64,000 nucleotides of DNA from Pseudorhodoplanes sp. (GCA_022843165.1 JALHOD010000002.1:186001-250000), one strand, 5' to 3'; shown: positions 43,500 to 52,810, counted from the first letter of the stretch. The notes: generated by a model not told the origin, from the sequence alone. A program made the numbers and translations.

Positions 43500-44936
43500 A
43501 TGCACGAGGCCGTCCTTCGCTTGCCAATTCCCGAAGCGCAGCGTCCGAAACAATCGCTCGCCGATATCGGCGAACGCGGCGGACGACTGGGTGTCGAAAT
43601 CGCCGACATGGCCGGCATCATCGGCGACCTCACCGCGCTCGGCCACGCCCAGACTGATCAGGCGCGTGCCGCCGTGACTGCCGCGCGCCAGATGAGCATC
43701 ACCAATGCCGCCCTTGCCTCCTCGATGGAGGAAGCGCGCGCCTCGGCGAATTCGACCCGGGCTACGCTCAGCGACACCGCCAGCACCGTCTCCGACACGC
43801 TGACGCGCACCATCGACAAGCTCGGCACGCTCGGCGAAGGCGCGATCAGCCTGAAAGGCTCGATCGAGAATGTCTGCGCCACGATCAAGACCGTGCAACA
43901 GGCCAGCGAGGCCATCCAGGAAATCGCGCGCGAGACCCAGTTGCTGGCGTTGAATGCCGGCGTCGAGGCCGCGCGCGCCGGCCAGGCCGGCAAGGGATTC
44001 GCCATCATCGCCGACGCGGTAAAAGTGCTGGCCGACAAGATCCGGCCCTTCACCGCCGAGAACCAGCGCAATCTCGAGGCGCTGACCCGGACGCTCATCA
44101 GCGTGCTGTCGGAGGCCGACAAGAACGCGGCCATCGCGCAAACCGCGATCGCGGATTCCAACAGCGCACGCGAAACCACCACCACGTTGCAAGCACTAGT
44201 GGAATCGGCGCAGCGGCTGGCGCATGATATCGACGCGATGTCGCAATCGGTCGAATCCAACAATGCCTGCTATGGCGATCTCCGCAATGAACTGAAGGCG
44301 CTCGTCGGCACCGTCAAGGAATGCGACGCCAAGCTTACGCTGGCGCAGGCGCGCGCGGACTCAATCCTCGGTATCAGCGAGGATTTCATCCTGTTCATCG
44401 CCGAGAGCGGCATCGACACGCCCGACAGCCCGATCGTGGCCTTCTGCCAGGACAATGCCGGCCAAATCAGCGCGCTGTTCGAACAGGCGCTGGATCGCCG
44501 CGAGATCACGATGGCCGACCTGTTCGACGAGAATTACCGTCCGGTTGCGAACACTGATCCGCAGCAGATGATGACGCGGTTCGTAGCGCTCACCGACCGC
44601 CTGCTGCCGCAGATCCAGGAGCCGATGCTGAAATTCGATCCGCGCATCGTGTTTTGCGCGGCGGTTGACCGCAACGGCTATCTGCCGACCCACAACAATA
44701 TCTATTCGAAGCCGCAGGGCTCCGATCCAGCCTGGAACTCCGCCAATTGCCGCAACCGCCGCATGTTCAACGACCGCACCGGGCTCGCGGCCGGACGCTC
44801 GACACGGCCGTTCCTGCTGCAGACCTACCGCCGCGACATGGGCGGGGGCAATTTCGTGCTGATGAAGGATGTGTCGGCGCCCATCACGGTGCGCGGCCGC
44901 CACTGGGGCGGGCTGCGCATCGGATTCAAGGTGTAG
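43500..44936 (+). CDS. Soluble methyl-accepting chemotaxis-type protein with N-terminal signalling domain
   Basis: A 478-residue protein without membrane helices or signal peptide. Residues about 30-280 are a coiled-coil MCP signalling domain; the hairpin tip contains IARETQLLALNAGVEAARAG and GKGFAIIADAVKVLADKI (about 142-181). Residues about 290-478 form a sensor-like domain ending VLMKDVSAPITVRGRHWGGLRIG, a Cache-like ending. This reverses the usual order of sensor first and signal second, as in some cytoplasmic chemoreceptors. AGGAGG precedes the start. Two small cytochrome c genes follow, so a redox input is conceivable. Confidence 0.85.
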   Translation: MHEAVLRLPIPEAQRPKQSLADIGERGGRLGVEIADMAGIIGDLTALGHAQTDQARAAVTAARQMSITNAALASSMEEARASANSTRATLSDTASTVSDTLTRTIDKLGTLGEGAISLKGSIENVCATIKTVQQASEAIQEIARETQLLALNAGVEAARAGQAGKGFAIIADAVKVLADKIRPFTAENQRNLEALTRTLISVLSEADKNAAIAQTAIADSNSARETTTTLQALVESAQRLAHDIDAMSQSVESNNACYGDLRNELKALVGTVKECDAKLTLAQARADSILGISEDFILFIAESGIDTPDSPIVAFCQDNAGQISALFEQALDRREITMADLFDENYRPVANTDPQQMMTRFVALTDRLLPQIQEPMLKFDPRIVFCAAVDRNGYLPTHNNIYSKPQGSDPAWNSANCRNRRMFNDRTGLAAGRSTRPFLLQTYRRDMGGGNFVLMKDVSAPITVRGRHWGGLRIGFKV

Positions 44937-45008
44937 ACTGGCCGCGAGACCGGCAAAACCCTGACCTATCTCAATGCGGCGACGCCGGTCCGAAGCGACA
45001 AGGTCCGC

Positions 45009-45374
45009 ATGAAACCATATGCATTCACTTTCATTTTGCCGAAATTCGCGACGATGCGGACGGCGGCGGTTGCGCTGGCCTTGCTGTTCGGCGGCGGTGC
45101 GGCGATGGCCGCGGATGCCGACGATGTCCGCGAGGGATTGAAGCTCGCCAGACAGATTTGTGCCGACTGCCATGCAGTGCGGGCGGCGGAGGTGCAGTCC
45201 CCCAATCGCAATGCGCCGAGCTTCGAGGATATTGCCGGCATATCCGGCATCACCGCCATCGCCCTGAAGGTCGCGCTACGCTCCTCGCACCGGGAGATGC
45301 CAAATCTCATTCTGAACGAGGATGAAATTGACCGGATCGTGGCCTATATCCTGAGTTTGCCTGGAGATCGCTGA
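45009..45374 (+). CDS. Small monohaem c-type cytochrome
   Basis: A 121-residue exported electron carrier with one haem site CADCH and a distal Met in EMPNLILNEDEIDRIVAYI, the class I pattern. A signal peptide ends at AMA (about residue 34). The chosen ATG has AAGG five bases upstream; ATG 45054 would give a shorter, more typical signal peptide (MRTAAVALALLFGGG). The stop overlaps the next cytochrome gene by one base (TGATG), so the pair is co-translated. Confidence 0.88.
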   Translation: MKPYAFTFILPKFATMRTAAVALALLFGGGAAMAADADDVREGLKLARQICADCHAVRAAEVQSPNRNAPSFEDIAGISGITAIALKVALRSSHREMPNLILNEDEIDRIVAYILSLPGDR

Positions 45375-45691
45375 TGCGTATCCTGGTACAGGCCTGCATT
45401 GCCTTGCTGTTCGCGACGACAGCGGCACGCACGGAGGATGGGTTGGAGAAGGGCCGGGAACTGGCCACCCGGATGTGCGCGCATTGCCACGCCGTCGGCA
45501 AATGGGAACGCAGCCCGCTGACGAATGCCACGCCGTTTAGACAGATGGAAGCGCGTGTCGACTACGACGACCTGCAGCGGCGATTGCAGGACGGCCTGGT
45601 GGCGGGGCATCCCGCGATGCCGATGTTCGTTTTCACGGCGGAGGAAGCGCGCGCCCTGATCGTCTATCTCAGGGCCATTCGCGGGCCCTGA
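45374..45691 (+). CDS. Small monohaem c-type cytochrome, second of a pair
   Basis: A 105-residue exported cytochrome with haem site CAHCH and a Met-rich axial-ligand segment HPAMPMFVFTAEEARALIVYL. The signal peptide ends near residue 18-20. It is similar in build to the cytochrome just upstream and probably arose by duplication. The two may form a short electron-transfer chain in the periplasm; the donor and acceptor are unknown. Confidence 0.88.
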   Translation: MRILVQACIALLFATTAARTEDGLEKGRELATRMCAHCHAVGKWERSPLTNATPFRQMEARVDYDDLQRRLQDGLVAGHPAMPMFVFTAEEARALIVYLRAIRGP

Positions 45692-45710
45692 GACGCCGGC
45701 TCGACAAACG

Positions 45711-45736
45711 AAAAACCGCCCGGCCTGGCCGAGCGG
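45711..45736 (-). terminator. Intrinsic terminator for the 27-residue peptide gene
   Basis: On the minus strand CCGCTCGGCC pairs with GGCCGGGCGG (one G-U) and is followed by TTTTTCG. It begins 24 bases after the stop of the small peptide gene. The + strand has no T run, so it does not serve the cytochrome genes well. Confidence 0.8.
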
Positions 45737-45759
45737 CTCTCGCCGTCATCCATTGACTG

Positions 45760-45843
45760 TCAGCTCAAACCGCCAAACAGCCAGATGATCAGAATGATCG
45801 GCAGGGGAATGCCGATCAGCCACAGCAAAAGTCCGCGTCCCAT
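45760..45843 (-). CDS. 27-residue hydrophobic membrane peptide
   Basis: MGRGLLLWLIGIPLPIILII followed by WLFGGLS: one membrane helix with a PLP kink and a basic start. A strong ribosome site (GAGGAGG, four bases before ATG) and a good terminator right after it show it is a real, separate unit. Very similar 25-30 residue peptides are, from memory, frequent in Bradyrhizobium-like genomes. It is divergent from hemA and shares the intergenic region with the FNR/FixK box. Function unknown; it may attach to a membrane complex. Confidence 0.75.
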   Translation of the reverse strand: MGRGLLLWLIGIPLPIILIIWLFGGLS

Positions 45844-45936
45844 GAAGCCTCCTCAGCTGGCGTCCGAATCCGCAATAAAACGCTGAATGTCCCCTCTGGT
45901 TCCCCGGCCGGTAAAAACGACTCGCGACCGGCCCAT

Positions 45937-45950
45937 TTGATAAGAATCAA
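45937..45950. promoter_or_regulatory. FNR/FixK box between the 27-residue peptide gene and hemA
   Basis: TTGATAAGAATCAA is a perfect TTGAT-N4-ATCAA site for FNR/FixK/FnrN-type oxygen-responsive regulators. It lies 125 bases before the hemA ATG and 93 bases before the divergent peptide gene. hemA is a known target of such regulators in rhizobia and Rhodobacter. Confidence 0.88.
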
Positions 45951-46075
45951 GGCCGATTTGCATGGATTTGGGACCCATTCCACCTCGACAAAGTCCATTG
46001 AACGCTTCTAATAAAGGCTGCGACCAAGCTGAGGGGCCGGATTCGGCCCTGATCCCTGCGTGGAACGGCAAATAG

Positions 46076-47302
46076 ATGAATTACAACGATTTTTTCGGAG
46101 CCGCCCTGAATCGCCTGCATGACGAGCGGCGTTACCGGGTCTTTGCCGATCTGGAGCGGATCGCCGGGCGTTTCCCGGAGACCATCTGGCACTCCCCGGA
46201 AGGGCCGCGCGAGATCATCGTGTGGTGCTCGAACGACTATCTCGGCATGGGCCAGAACCCCAAGGTGATCGGGGCGATGGTCGAGACCGCCACCCGCATG
46301 GGCACCGGCGCCGGCGGCACCCGCAACATCTCCGGCACCAATCATCCCCTGGTCGAGCTGGAGCGCGAGCTCGCCGACCTGCACGGCAAACAGGCCGCGC
46401 TGATCTTCACCTCGGGCTATGTCTCCAACCAGACCGGCATCGCGACCATCGCCAAGCTGATCCCGAACGTGCTGATCCTGTCGGATGCCTATAACCACAA
46501 TTCGATGATCGAGGGCGTGCGCCAGTCCGGCTGCGACAAGCAGATCTTCCGCCACAACGATCTCGAACATCTTGAAGAGCTGCTCAAGGCCGCAGTCGAC
46601 CGTCCGAAGCTGATCGTATTCGAAAGCATCTACTCGATGGATGCCGACATCGCGCCGATCGAAGGCATCTGCGATCTCGCCGACAAGTACAACGCGATGA
46701 CCTATATCGACGAAGTGCATGCGGTCGGCATGTACGGCCCGCGCGGCGCCGGCGTCGCCGAACGCGACGGGCTGATGCATCGCATCGACATCATCGAAGG
46801 CACGCTCGGCAAGGCGTTCGGCTGTTTCGGCGGCTATATCGCGGCGAACGAAACGATCTGCGACGCGGTGCGCTCCTACGCGCCGGGATTCATTTTCACG
46901 ACGGCGTTGCCGCCGGCGGTCTGCGCCGCGGCGGCGGCGTCGATCCGTCATCTGAAGACATCGCAATGGGAGCGCGATCGGCATCAGGATCGCGTCGCCC
47001 GCGTGAAGGCCGTCCTCACCACCGCCGGTTTGCCGGTGATGCCGAGCGACACGCATATCGTTCCGATCTTCGTGGGCGATCCGGAAAAGTGCAAGGCCGC
47101 GAGCGACCTGCTGCTCGCCGAGCACGGCATCTATATCCAGCCGATCAATTATCCGACCGTTCCGAAAGGCACCGAAAGGCTGCGCGTCACGCCGTCCCCC
47201 TATCACAACGACCAACTGATCGATGCGCTGGCGGAAGCTCTGGTCGACGTCTGGCAGCGCCTCGATCTGCCGCTGAAGAAGGCCGCGCTGGCCGCTGAAT
47301 AA
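46076..47302 (+). CDS. hemA: 5-aminolevulinate synthase
   Basis: PLP enzyme that condenses glycine and succinyl-CoA to 5-aminolevulinate, the first step of haem and corrin synthesis in alphaproteobacteria. The 408-residue protein has the PLP lysine in [10 protein letters not shown] (Lys246), [16 protein letters not shown] for cofactor binding and the N-terminal substrate loop [15 protein letters not shown]. An FNR/FixK box upstream predicts induction at low oxygen. Haem is used by the cox genes and cytochromes in this window. The stop abuts the convergent AbrB-family gene. Confidence 0.97.
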   Translation: MNYNDFFGAALNRLHDERRYRVFADLERIAGRFPETIWHSPEGPREIIVWCSNDYLGMGQNPKVIGAMVETATRMGTGAGGTRNISGTNHPLVELERELADLHGKQAALIFTSGYVSNQTGIATIAKLIPNVLILSDAYNHNSMIEGVRQSGCDKQIFRHNDLEHLEELLKAAVDRPKLIVFESIYSMDADIAPIEGICDLADKYNAMTYIDEVHAVGMYGPRGAGVAERDGLMHRIDIIEGTLGKAFGCFGGYIAANETICDAVRSYAPGFIFTTALPPAVCAAAAASIRHLKTSQWERDRHQDRVARVKAVLTTAGLPVMPSDTHIVPIFVGDPEKCKAASDLLLAEHGIYIQPINYPTVPKGTERLRVTPSPYHNDQLIDALAEALVDVWQRLDLPLKKAALAAE

Positions 47303-48364
47303 TTACTGCTTTCCGCCGAACATCCGCACGAAGACCGGCAGCGCCAGCGACACCAGCAGGAAGCGCGCGACGTGATGCGCGCCGACGAAGACCGGATCGA
47401 GATGCAGCGCGAGCGCGAGGATCATCATCGCATCAAGCGCGCCCGGTGCGTATGACACCACGACATCCGGAATCCGGAACGCCATCAGGCTGATCGCAAC
47501 CCATGCGAAGGCCGACACCACGGCGATCGCGACCGCGAACGACCCCAGCCCCGCGGCCAGATATTGCAGCAACAGCCGCATGCCGGTGTTGGCAAAGCGC
47601 GAGCCGGTAATGGCGCCGAGCGACACCATCGCGGCATTCACCACCCACCAGGGCAGCACGGCGTGGATCCAGCCGGTGCCGTGCAGCACGGCCGACACCA
47701 TCATGGCGCCGAAGATCAGTCCGCCGGGAAAACGCACCCATTGCAGCAGGGCAGCGATGACGCTGCAGGCGACGATCAGGATGGCGAGTTCGTGCAGCGG
47801 AGCCTCAAAACCTGACCGGAGATTCGCCGGCGCCGCATCGACCAGTCCGAGCGCCACCAGCGTGGCCGGCAGGCAGGCCGTCAGGATCACCACCCGGATG
47901 GTCTGCACGATGGCGATGCCGCGCAGATCGGACTTGTTCCGGTTGGCATACACGATAACCTGCGACAGCGCTCCCGGCATGGAACCGAACAGGGCCGAGA
48001 GCATGTCCCAGCGATGCAGCTTGCGTAAGTAAAAGGCGCTCGCGAAAGTCGCGCAGATCACCGCGACGGCCAGCATGGCCACGCTGAACGGCCAGGTCGC
48101 AATGCCGCGCAATGTCTCCGGTGTCACTGCCGCGCCGAGCGAGATGCCGACAGCGACAAACACCACCCGTCCGAAAGGCACCGGGATATGGACCGGGCGC
48201 TGTGCCAGCGCCGCCGCGGCCACCGCGATCATCGATCCCGAGAGCCAGCCGGCCGGAAAGCCCAGCCACGCGAATATCGCGCCGCCCACCGCGCCGATGA
48301 GCAGCGTTTCCGCCAGACGGATCAGCCAGGACGGAATCCACGTGGGACGCCAGGTGGGACGCAT
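47303..48364 (-). CDS. AbrB-family membrane protein (putative ammonia monooxygenase/regulator family)
   Basis: A 353-residue protein with about ten hydrophobic helices in two similar halves. It contains LGFPAGWLSGSMIAVA, FGSMPGALSQVIVYA and VVSYAPGALDAMMILAL. The two PGAL motifs in equal places of each half are a mark of the AbrB (pfam05145) family, members of which were linked to AbgT-like transport or regulation. No substrate is known. The old name 'ammonia monooxygenase' is not supported by any catalytic motif. Confidence 0.82.
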   Translation of the reverse strand: MRPTWRPTWIPSWLIRLAETLLIGAVGGAIFAWLGFPAGWLSGSMIAVAAAALAQRPVHIPVPFGRVVFVAVGISLGAAVTPETLRGIATWPFSVAMLAVAVICATFASAFYLRKLHRWDMLSALFGSMPGALSQVIVYANRNKSDLRGIAIVQTIRVVILTACLPATLVALGLVDAAPANLRSGFEAPLHELAILIVACSVIAALLQWVRFPGGLIFGAMMVSAVLHGTGWIHAVLPWWVVNAAMVSLGAITGSRFANTGMRLLLQYLAAGLGSFAVAIAVVSAFAWVAISLMAFRIPDVVVSYAPGALDAMMILALALHLDPVFVGAHHVARFLLVSLALPVFVRMFGGKQ

Positions 48365-48489
48365 GCTGCGTTATGACCCGCCCCCCGATTCCGGCAAAGC
48401 GCAAAGCCGCATGACTGCCATAACGTTGCACAGGCCAAAGGCTCGCGTTAAGGAGCGCGCTCGTCTGCAGGCTTGGAAGGAGACCGGTG

Positions 48490-49854
48490 ATGTCACGCAT
48501 TCTGATCAAGGGCGGCACCGTCGTCACGATGGACCCCGAGATTGCCGACCTGACGCGTGGAGATATCCTGATCGAAAACGGCCGGATTTCGGCCGTCGGT
48601 GAAACGCTCGACGCCTCCGGCGCCGAGGTCATCGACGCCGGCAACATGATCGCGATTCCCGGACTGGTAAATTCACATCTCCATACATGGCAAAGCGCCC
48701 TGCGTGGAATTGCGACGGACTGGACGGCCGCGCATTACATGCAGGCCATGCATCGCGGCCTCGCCACCTTGTTCCGGCCGGAAGACATCTACATCGCCAA
48801 CCTGATGGGGGCGCTGAACCAGATCAATTCCGGCACCACCACACTGGTGGACTGGTCGCACAATAATCCGACTCCGGATCATACCGACGCCGCCGTGCGC
48901 GGCCTCGACGAGTCCGGCATCCGAGCGCTGTTTCTGCACGGCTCGCCAAAACCCAATCCGAAACCGGGGCAAAAGCACTTCAGCGAAATCCCGATGCCGC
49001 GTCCGGAAGTGGAACGCCTGATGAAGGGGCGCTTCGCCAGCAAGGACGGCTTGCTGACCCTGGGCCTGGCGATTCTCGGCCCGTATTATTCAACCTATGA
49101 GGTCACGCGCACCGACGTCCTGCTGGCAAAAGAACTCGATCTAATGGCGAGCATGCATGTCGGCGGCGGCAAGCCGATGGTCGCCGACGGGCATGAACGG
49201 CTGCTTAAGGAGAAACTGGTCGGTCCCCATTACAACATCGTGCATGGCAACGACATCGCGCCGGATCTTGTGCGCGCGATCGTCGGCGCAGGCGGCACGT
49301 TCGTCGTCACCTCCGAGGTCGAGTTGCAGATGGGCTACGGCGATCCGCTCACCGGCATTCTGCACAAGCTCGGCTCGCCGGTGACCATCGGCTCCGACGT
49401 CGAGCCGGCGGCGCGCGGCGACATGTTCACCGCCATGCGCGTGACCCTGCAGCATGAACGTAACCGCTGGATGATCGAAGAATTGACGACAACCGGCAAG
49501 CGTCCGGACGCCATGCCGCTGACGACGCGCCATGCGCTGGAATGGGCGACCATCAACGGCGCGCACGTCGCGGGCCTTGGCGACCGCACCGGCTCGCTCA
49601 CGCCCGGCAAGCAGGCCGACATTGTGCTGCTGCGCGCCGACGACCTGGCCATGTTCCCGGTCCGCAATCCGGTCGGCTCGGTCGTGATGCAGGGCGGCGT
49701 GTCGAGCGTCGATTCGGTGTTCATCGCAGGCCGTGCGGTCAAGCGGAACGGCAAGCTGCTGTTCGCGGGCCTGGATGCCCGCAAGGCCGAGCTTGCAGCG
49801 TCCGGCGCGCGCATCATGACGGCCTTCGATGCCCTGCCGCAGCGGGCGGCGTGA
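48490..49854 (+). CDS. Amidohydrolase-family metal-dependent hydrolase (TrzA/SsnA-like)
   Basis: A 454-residue cytosolic deaminase/chlorohydrolase-like enzyme. The metal-binding HxH is in VNSHLHTWQ (His63, His65), further ligands are in MASMHVGGG and NIVHGND, and the last Asp is in IGSDVEPAA. The flanking small beta-sandwich domain (PGKQADIVLL) is normal. ATG 48490 has AAGGAG seven bases upstream. The family acts on guanine, cytosine, triazines, S-adenosylhomocysteine and others; the substrate here is unknown. Confidence 0.87.
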   Translation: MSRILIKGGTVVTMDPEIADLTRGDILIENGRISAVGETLDASGAEVIDAGNMIAIPGLVNSHLHTWQSALRGIATDWTAAHYMQAMHRGLATLFRPEDIYIANLMGALNQINSGTTTLVDWSHNNPTPDHTDAAVRGLDESGIRALFLHGSPKPNPKPGQKHFSEIPMPRPEVERLMKGRFASKDGLLTLGLAILGPYYSTYEVTRTDVLLAKELDLMASMHVGGGKPMVADGHERLLKEKLVGPHYNIVHGNDIAPDLVRAIVGAGGTFVVTSEVELQMGYGDPLTGILHKLGSPVTIGSDVEPAARGDMFTAMRVTLQHERNRWMIEELTTTGKRPDAMPLTTRHALEWATINGAHVAGLGDRTGSLTPGKQADIVLLRADDLAMFPVRNPVGSVVMQGGVSSVDSVFIAGRAVKRNGKLLFAGLDARKAELAASGARIMTAFDALPQRAA

Positions 49855-50025
49855 ACGGAAAAGCCGCATAGTTAGATATGACCCAAGCCGGACTCCGGAT
49901 AGGCCGGGGCATGGAAGAGCCGATATGCGGAAACGGTCTGGCCCGCCCGGTCGCGGATTGCGCTTTGCCCGGCTCCATGTCTAAGGTCGCGGCCCTTCTG
50001 GTCGGAACTGTCAGCGCGATAAAAA

Positions 50026-51396
50026 ATGGCCCGTGATCAAATCGACATGACACCGGTCGAGCGGCGCGACGAACTCGTCGCCTGGTTCGAAGCGGGCTGC
50101 AAGCCAAAGGCGCAGTGGCGGATCGGCACCGAGCACGAGAAATTCCCGTTCACCGTGCATCGCCACAATCCGGTGCCCTATGAAGGCCCGCGCGGCATCC
50201 GTGCGCTGCTGGAAGGCATGAAACTCCTGCTCGGCTGGGACCCGATCATGGAGGGCGAGAACATCATCGGCCTCTACGATGTCACCGGCGGCGGCGCGAT
50301 CTCGCTGGAGCCCGGCGGACAATTCGAATTGTCCGGCGCACCGGTCGAAACCGTGCATCAGACCTGCACCGAATTGATGGCGCATCTGGCGCAGGTGCGC
50401 GAAGTGGCGCGACCGCTCGGCATCGGCTTTCTCGGCATGGGTATGACGCCGAAATGGACGCGCGCCGACATTCCCAAAATGCCAAAAGGCCGCTACCGCA
50501 TCATGACGGATTACATGCCGAAGGTCGGCACGCTCGGCCTCGACATGATGTACCGCACCTGCACGGTGCAGACCAATCTCGACTTCTCTTCCGAAGCCGA
50601 CATGGTGAAAAAATTGCGCGTCTCGCTCGCGCTGCAGCCGGTCGGCACCGCGCTCTTCGCCAATTCGCCGTTCACCGAAAGCAAGCCGAACGGCTTTCTC
50701 TCCTTCCGCTCCGAAATCTGGCGCGACACCGATAACGACCGGTCCGGCATGCTGCCCTGGGCGTTCGAGGACGGCATGGGCTTCGAGCGCTGGGCCGATT
50801 ACGCGCTCGACGTGCCGATGTATTTCATCAAGCGCGGCGACACTTATCTCGACGTCTCGGGGGAATCCTTCCGCGACCTGTTCGCCGGCAAGCTCGCGTC
50901 GCATCCCGGCGAGCATGCGACGATTTCCGACTGGGCCAATCACATCTCGACGATCTTTCCGGAGGTCCGTCTGAAGCGCTATCTGGAAATGCGCGGCTCC
51001 GACGGCGGTCCGTGGCGCCGCCTGCCGGCCTTGCCGGCCTTCTGGGTCGGCCTGCTGTACGACCAGACCTCGCTCGATGCGGCCTGGGATCTGGTGAAGG
51101 ACTGGACGGCGGAGGAGCGGCAAAAACTGCGCGACGACGTGCCCAAGCTCGGCTTCGCCGCCAGAATCCGCAATCACAGTCTGCTCACGCTTGCGGCCGA
51201 AACGCTTGCGCTCGCCCGCAACGGCCTCGCTCGCCGCAAGCGCCTCGACCCCGGCGGCACCGACGAGACGCGTTATCTTGAGCCGCTGGAGGATCTGGTG
51301 TCCCGCGGCGCGACTCCGGCGGAGGAATTGCTGGCAAAATATTACGGTGCCTGGAACGGCTCGGTCGAGCCGATCTTCACCGAGTACGCCTATTGA
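50026..51396 (+). CDS. gshA: Glutamate-cysteine ligase, plant/alphaproteobacterial type
   Basis: First enzyme of glutathione synthesis, using ATP to join Glu and Cys. The 456-residue protein belongs to the GCS2 class found in plants and alphaproteobacteria, with the early motif RIGTEHEKFPF and GGGAISLEPGGQFELSGAP. The family pattern runs the full length (e.g. MMYRTCTVQTNLDFSSEADM). It differs from E. coli GshA. The ybaK gene starts nine bases after the stop, so the two are probably co-transcribed. Confidence 0.95.
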   Translation: MARDQIDMTPVERRDELVAWFEAGCKPKAQWRIGTEHEKFPFTVHRHNPVPYEGPRGIRALLEGMKLLLGWDPIMEGENIIGLYDVTGGGAISLEPGGQFELSGAPVETVHQTCTELMAHLAQVREVARPLGIGFLGMGMTPKWTRADIPKMPKGRYRIMTDYMPKVGTLGLDMMYRTCTVQTNLDFSSEADMVKKLRVSLALQPVGTALFANSPFTESKPNGFLSFRSEIWRDTDNDRSGMLPWAFEDGMGFERWADYALDVPMYFIKRGDTYLDVSGESFRDLFAGKLASHPGEHATISDWANHISTIFPEVRLKRYLEMRGSDGGPWRRLPALPAFWVGLLYDQTSLDAAWDLVKDWTAEERQKLRDDVPKLGFAARIRNHSLLTLAAETLALARNGLARRKRLDPGGTDETRYLEPLEDLVSRGATPAEELLAKYYGAWNGSVEPIFTEYAY

Positions 51397-51405
51397 GAGC
51401 GGATC

Positions 51406-51882
51406 ATGGCCAAAGGCACGCCAGCGACGGTTGCGCTTGAACAGGCCGGTATCGCCTTCACCCTGCACGAATACGATTACGACCCGAATGCCGCGCGCAT
51501 CGGGATGCAGGCCGCGGAAGCACTGGGCGTCTCACCGGCGCGGCTGCTGAAAACGCTGATGGCAAAAGCCGGCGGCGCCGCCGTCTGCGTGCTCGCGCCA
51601 TCCGACCGGGATGTCAACCTGAAGAAACTCGCCGCGGCGGCTGGCGCGAAAGACGCCGCGATGCTGCCGCCGGCCGAAGCCGAACGCGCGACCGGCTATC
51701 ACGTCGGCGGGATTTCGCCGTTCGGGCAGAAGAAACGCGCCAGCTATGTCATCGATGCATCGGCCCTCGCACACCCGACCATCATCGTGAATGGCGGGCG
51801 GCGCGGGCTGCAGATCGAATTGGCGCCGCAGGACATTTTGAACCTGCTCGGCGCCAGGTCGGCCGACATCTGCACGCGATAG
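51406..51882 (+). CDS. ybaK: Cys-tRNA(Pro)/Cys-tRNA(Cys) deacylase YbaK
   Basis: A 158-residue trans-editing enzyme that removes Cys from mischarged tRNA-Pro. It has the YbaK/ProX fold with the LLKTLMAKAGG and DRDVNLKKLAAAAGAK segments and the motif GYHVGGISPFGQKK, whose Gly-rich loop and Lys carry the substrate. It follows gshA in the same direction, a cysteine-related neighbourhood. The stop is three bases from the convergent LysR gene. Confidence 0.92.
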   Translation: MAKGTPATVALEQAGIAFTLHEYDYDPNAARIGMQAAEALGVSPARLLKTLMAKAGGAAVCVLAPSDRDVNLKKLAAAAGAKDAAMLPPAEAERATGYHVGGISPFGQKKRASYVIDASALAHPTIIVNGGRRGLQIELAPQDILNLLGARSADICTR

Positions 51883-51885
51883 ACG

Positions 51886-52767
51886 TCACTCCGCCGCCTG
51901 CGCGGCGTCCGACAGGTTGTCGAGCGAGGAGATGATGTGTTCGGCGAGCGCATCCGCCAGCGCCGAGCTTTCATGCGGGTTGCGCACAAGACCGATCCGG
52001 CAGAATGGCAATTCCGGAAAACCTTCGGCCGGCGTGAGCACGCGCATCCCGGGCCGCAAGCCCGATTCCGGCATCACCGACACCGCCAGTCCCGCCAGCA
52101 CCGCCGCAGCGTAAGCGCCGGCGTTCGAGCTGGTGTAGAGAATGCGATGCGGACGTCCGACTTTTTCCAGGCAATCAAGCGCCACGCGCCGCCAGCAGCA
52201 GCTCTGCTTGCCGAGCGCGAGCGGCAACGGATCCTCGCAATGCGTGCCGTGACGCGACGAGGTCACCCAGAGCAGGCGTTCGCGGCGAAAGGCTTCCGAC
52301 GGACGCTGGCCTTCGGTCGCGGTAACGATGGCAAGATCGAGTTCGTTGGATTCAATGCGCTCCAGCAGATCGACCGACGGCTCGCACAGCACCGTCAGTT
52401 CGACGCCGGGATAGGCGCGTGAGAAGCGCGCCATGATTTCCGGCAGGTAGCGGTCGGCATAATCGTCCGGCACGCCGAGCCGGACGCGACCGCTCAGCTC
52501 CGCGCTGGAGAAGGCGGCCAGCGCCTCGACATTCAGCTTCACGATGCGCCGCGCGTAATCGAGCAGCTTCTCGCCGTCCTCAGTCAGCTTCGAGGCGCGA
52601 CCGTCGCGCGCGAAGATCGGCTTGGCCAGGCGCTCTTCAAGCCGCTTCATCTGCATGGAGACGGCCGACTGGGTCTTGTGCACCACCTCCGCCGCCTTGG
52701 TGAAACTGCCGGTTTCGGCAATCGCAATGAAGGTCCGGAGCTGGTCGACGTCGATCATGGCGGTCAT
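51886..52767 (-). CDS. LysR-family regulator of the VtlR/LsrB type
   Basis: A 293-residue LysR regulator with an N-terminal winged helix (VDQLRTFIAIAETGSFTKAAE, then VHKTQSAVSMQMKRLEERL). The effector domain resembles VtlR/LsrB from Agrobacterium, Brucella and Sinorhizobium in RLGVPDDYADRYLPEIMARF and SVMPESGLRPGMRVL. Several cysteines (CEP, HCED, SCCWRR, DCL) could sense redox, as reported for LsrB. It is divergent from a DUF1127 gene, and VtlR controls DUF1127 genes and the AbcR2 small RNA in its hosts. A palindrome lies in the shared promoter region. Confidence 0.9.
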   Translation of the reverse strand: MTAMIDVDQLRTFIAIAETGSFTKAAEVVHKTQSAVSMQMKRLEERLAKPIFARDGRASKLTEDGEKLLDYARRIVKLNVEALAAFSSAELSGRVRLGVPDDYADRYLPEIMARFSRAYPGVELTVLCEPSVDLLERIESNELDLAIVTATEGQRPSEAFRRERLLWVTSSRHGTHCEDPLPLALGKQSCCWRRVALDCLEKVGRPHRILYTSSNAGAYAAAVLAGLAVSVMPESGLRPGMRVLTPAEGFPELPFCRIGLVRNPHESSALADALAEHIISSLDNLSDAAQAAE

Positions 52768-52796
52768 GGCAGCGCTCGTTTCAATACATCACCGTC

Positions 52797-52810
52797 TCTG
52801 ATTGATCAGA
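52797..52810. promoter_or_regulatory. Palindromic operator candidate for the divergent LysR regulator
   Basis: TCTGATTGATCAGA is a perfect 6-bp inverted repeat with a two-base centre, 30 bases upstream of the LysR start and 138 bases upstream of the DUF1127 start. LysR proteins often bind such palindromes near their own start. It is a single short match. Confidence 0.5.

Noticed and set aside
50011-51468. 485-residue minus-strand open frame opposite gshA
   Set aside because: It is antisense to the full-length glutamate-cysteine ligase gene and shows no domain.
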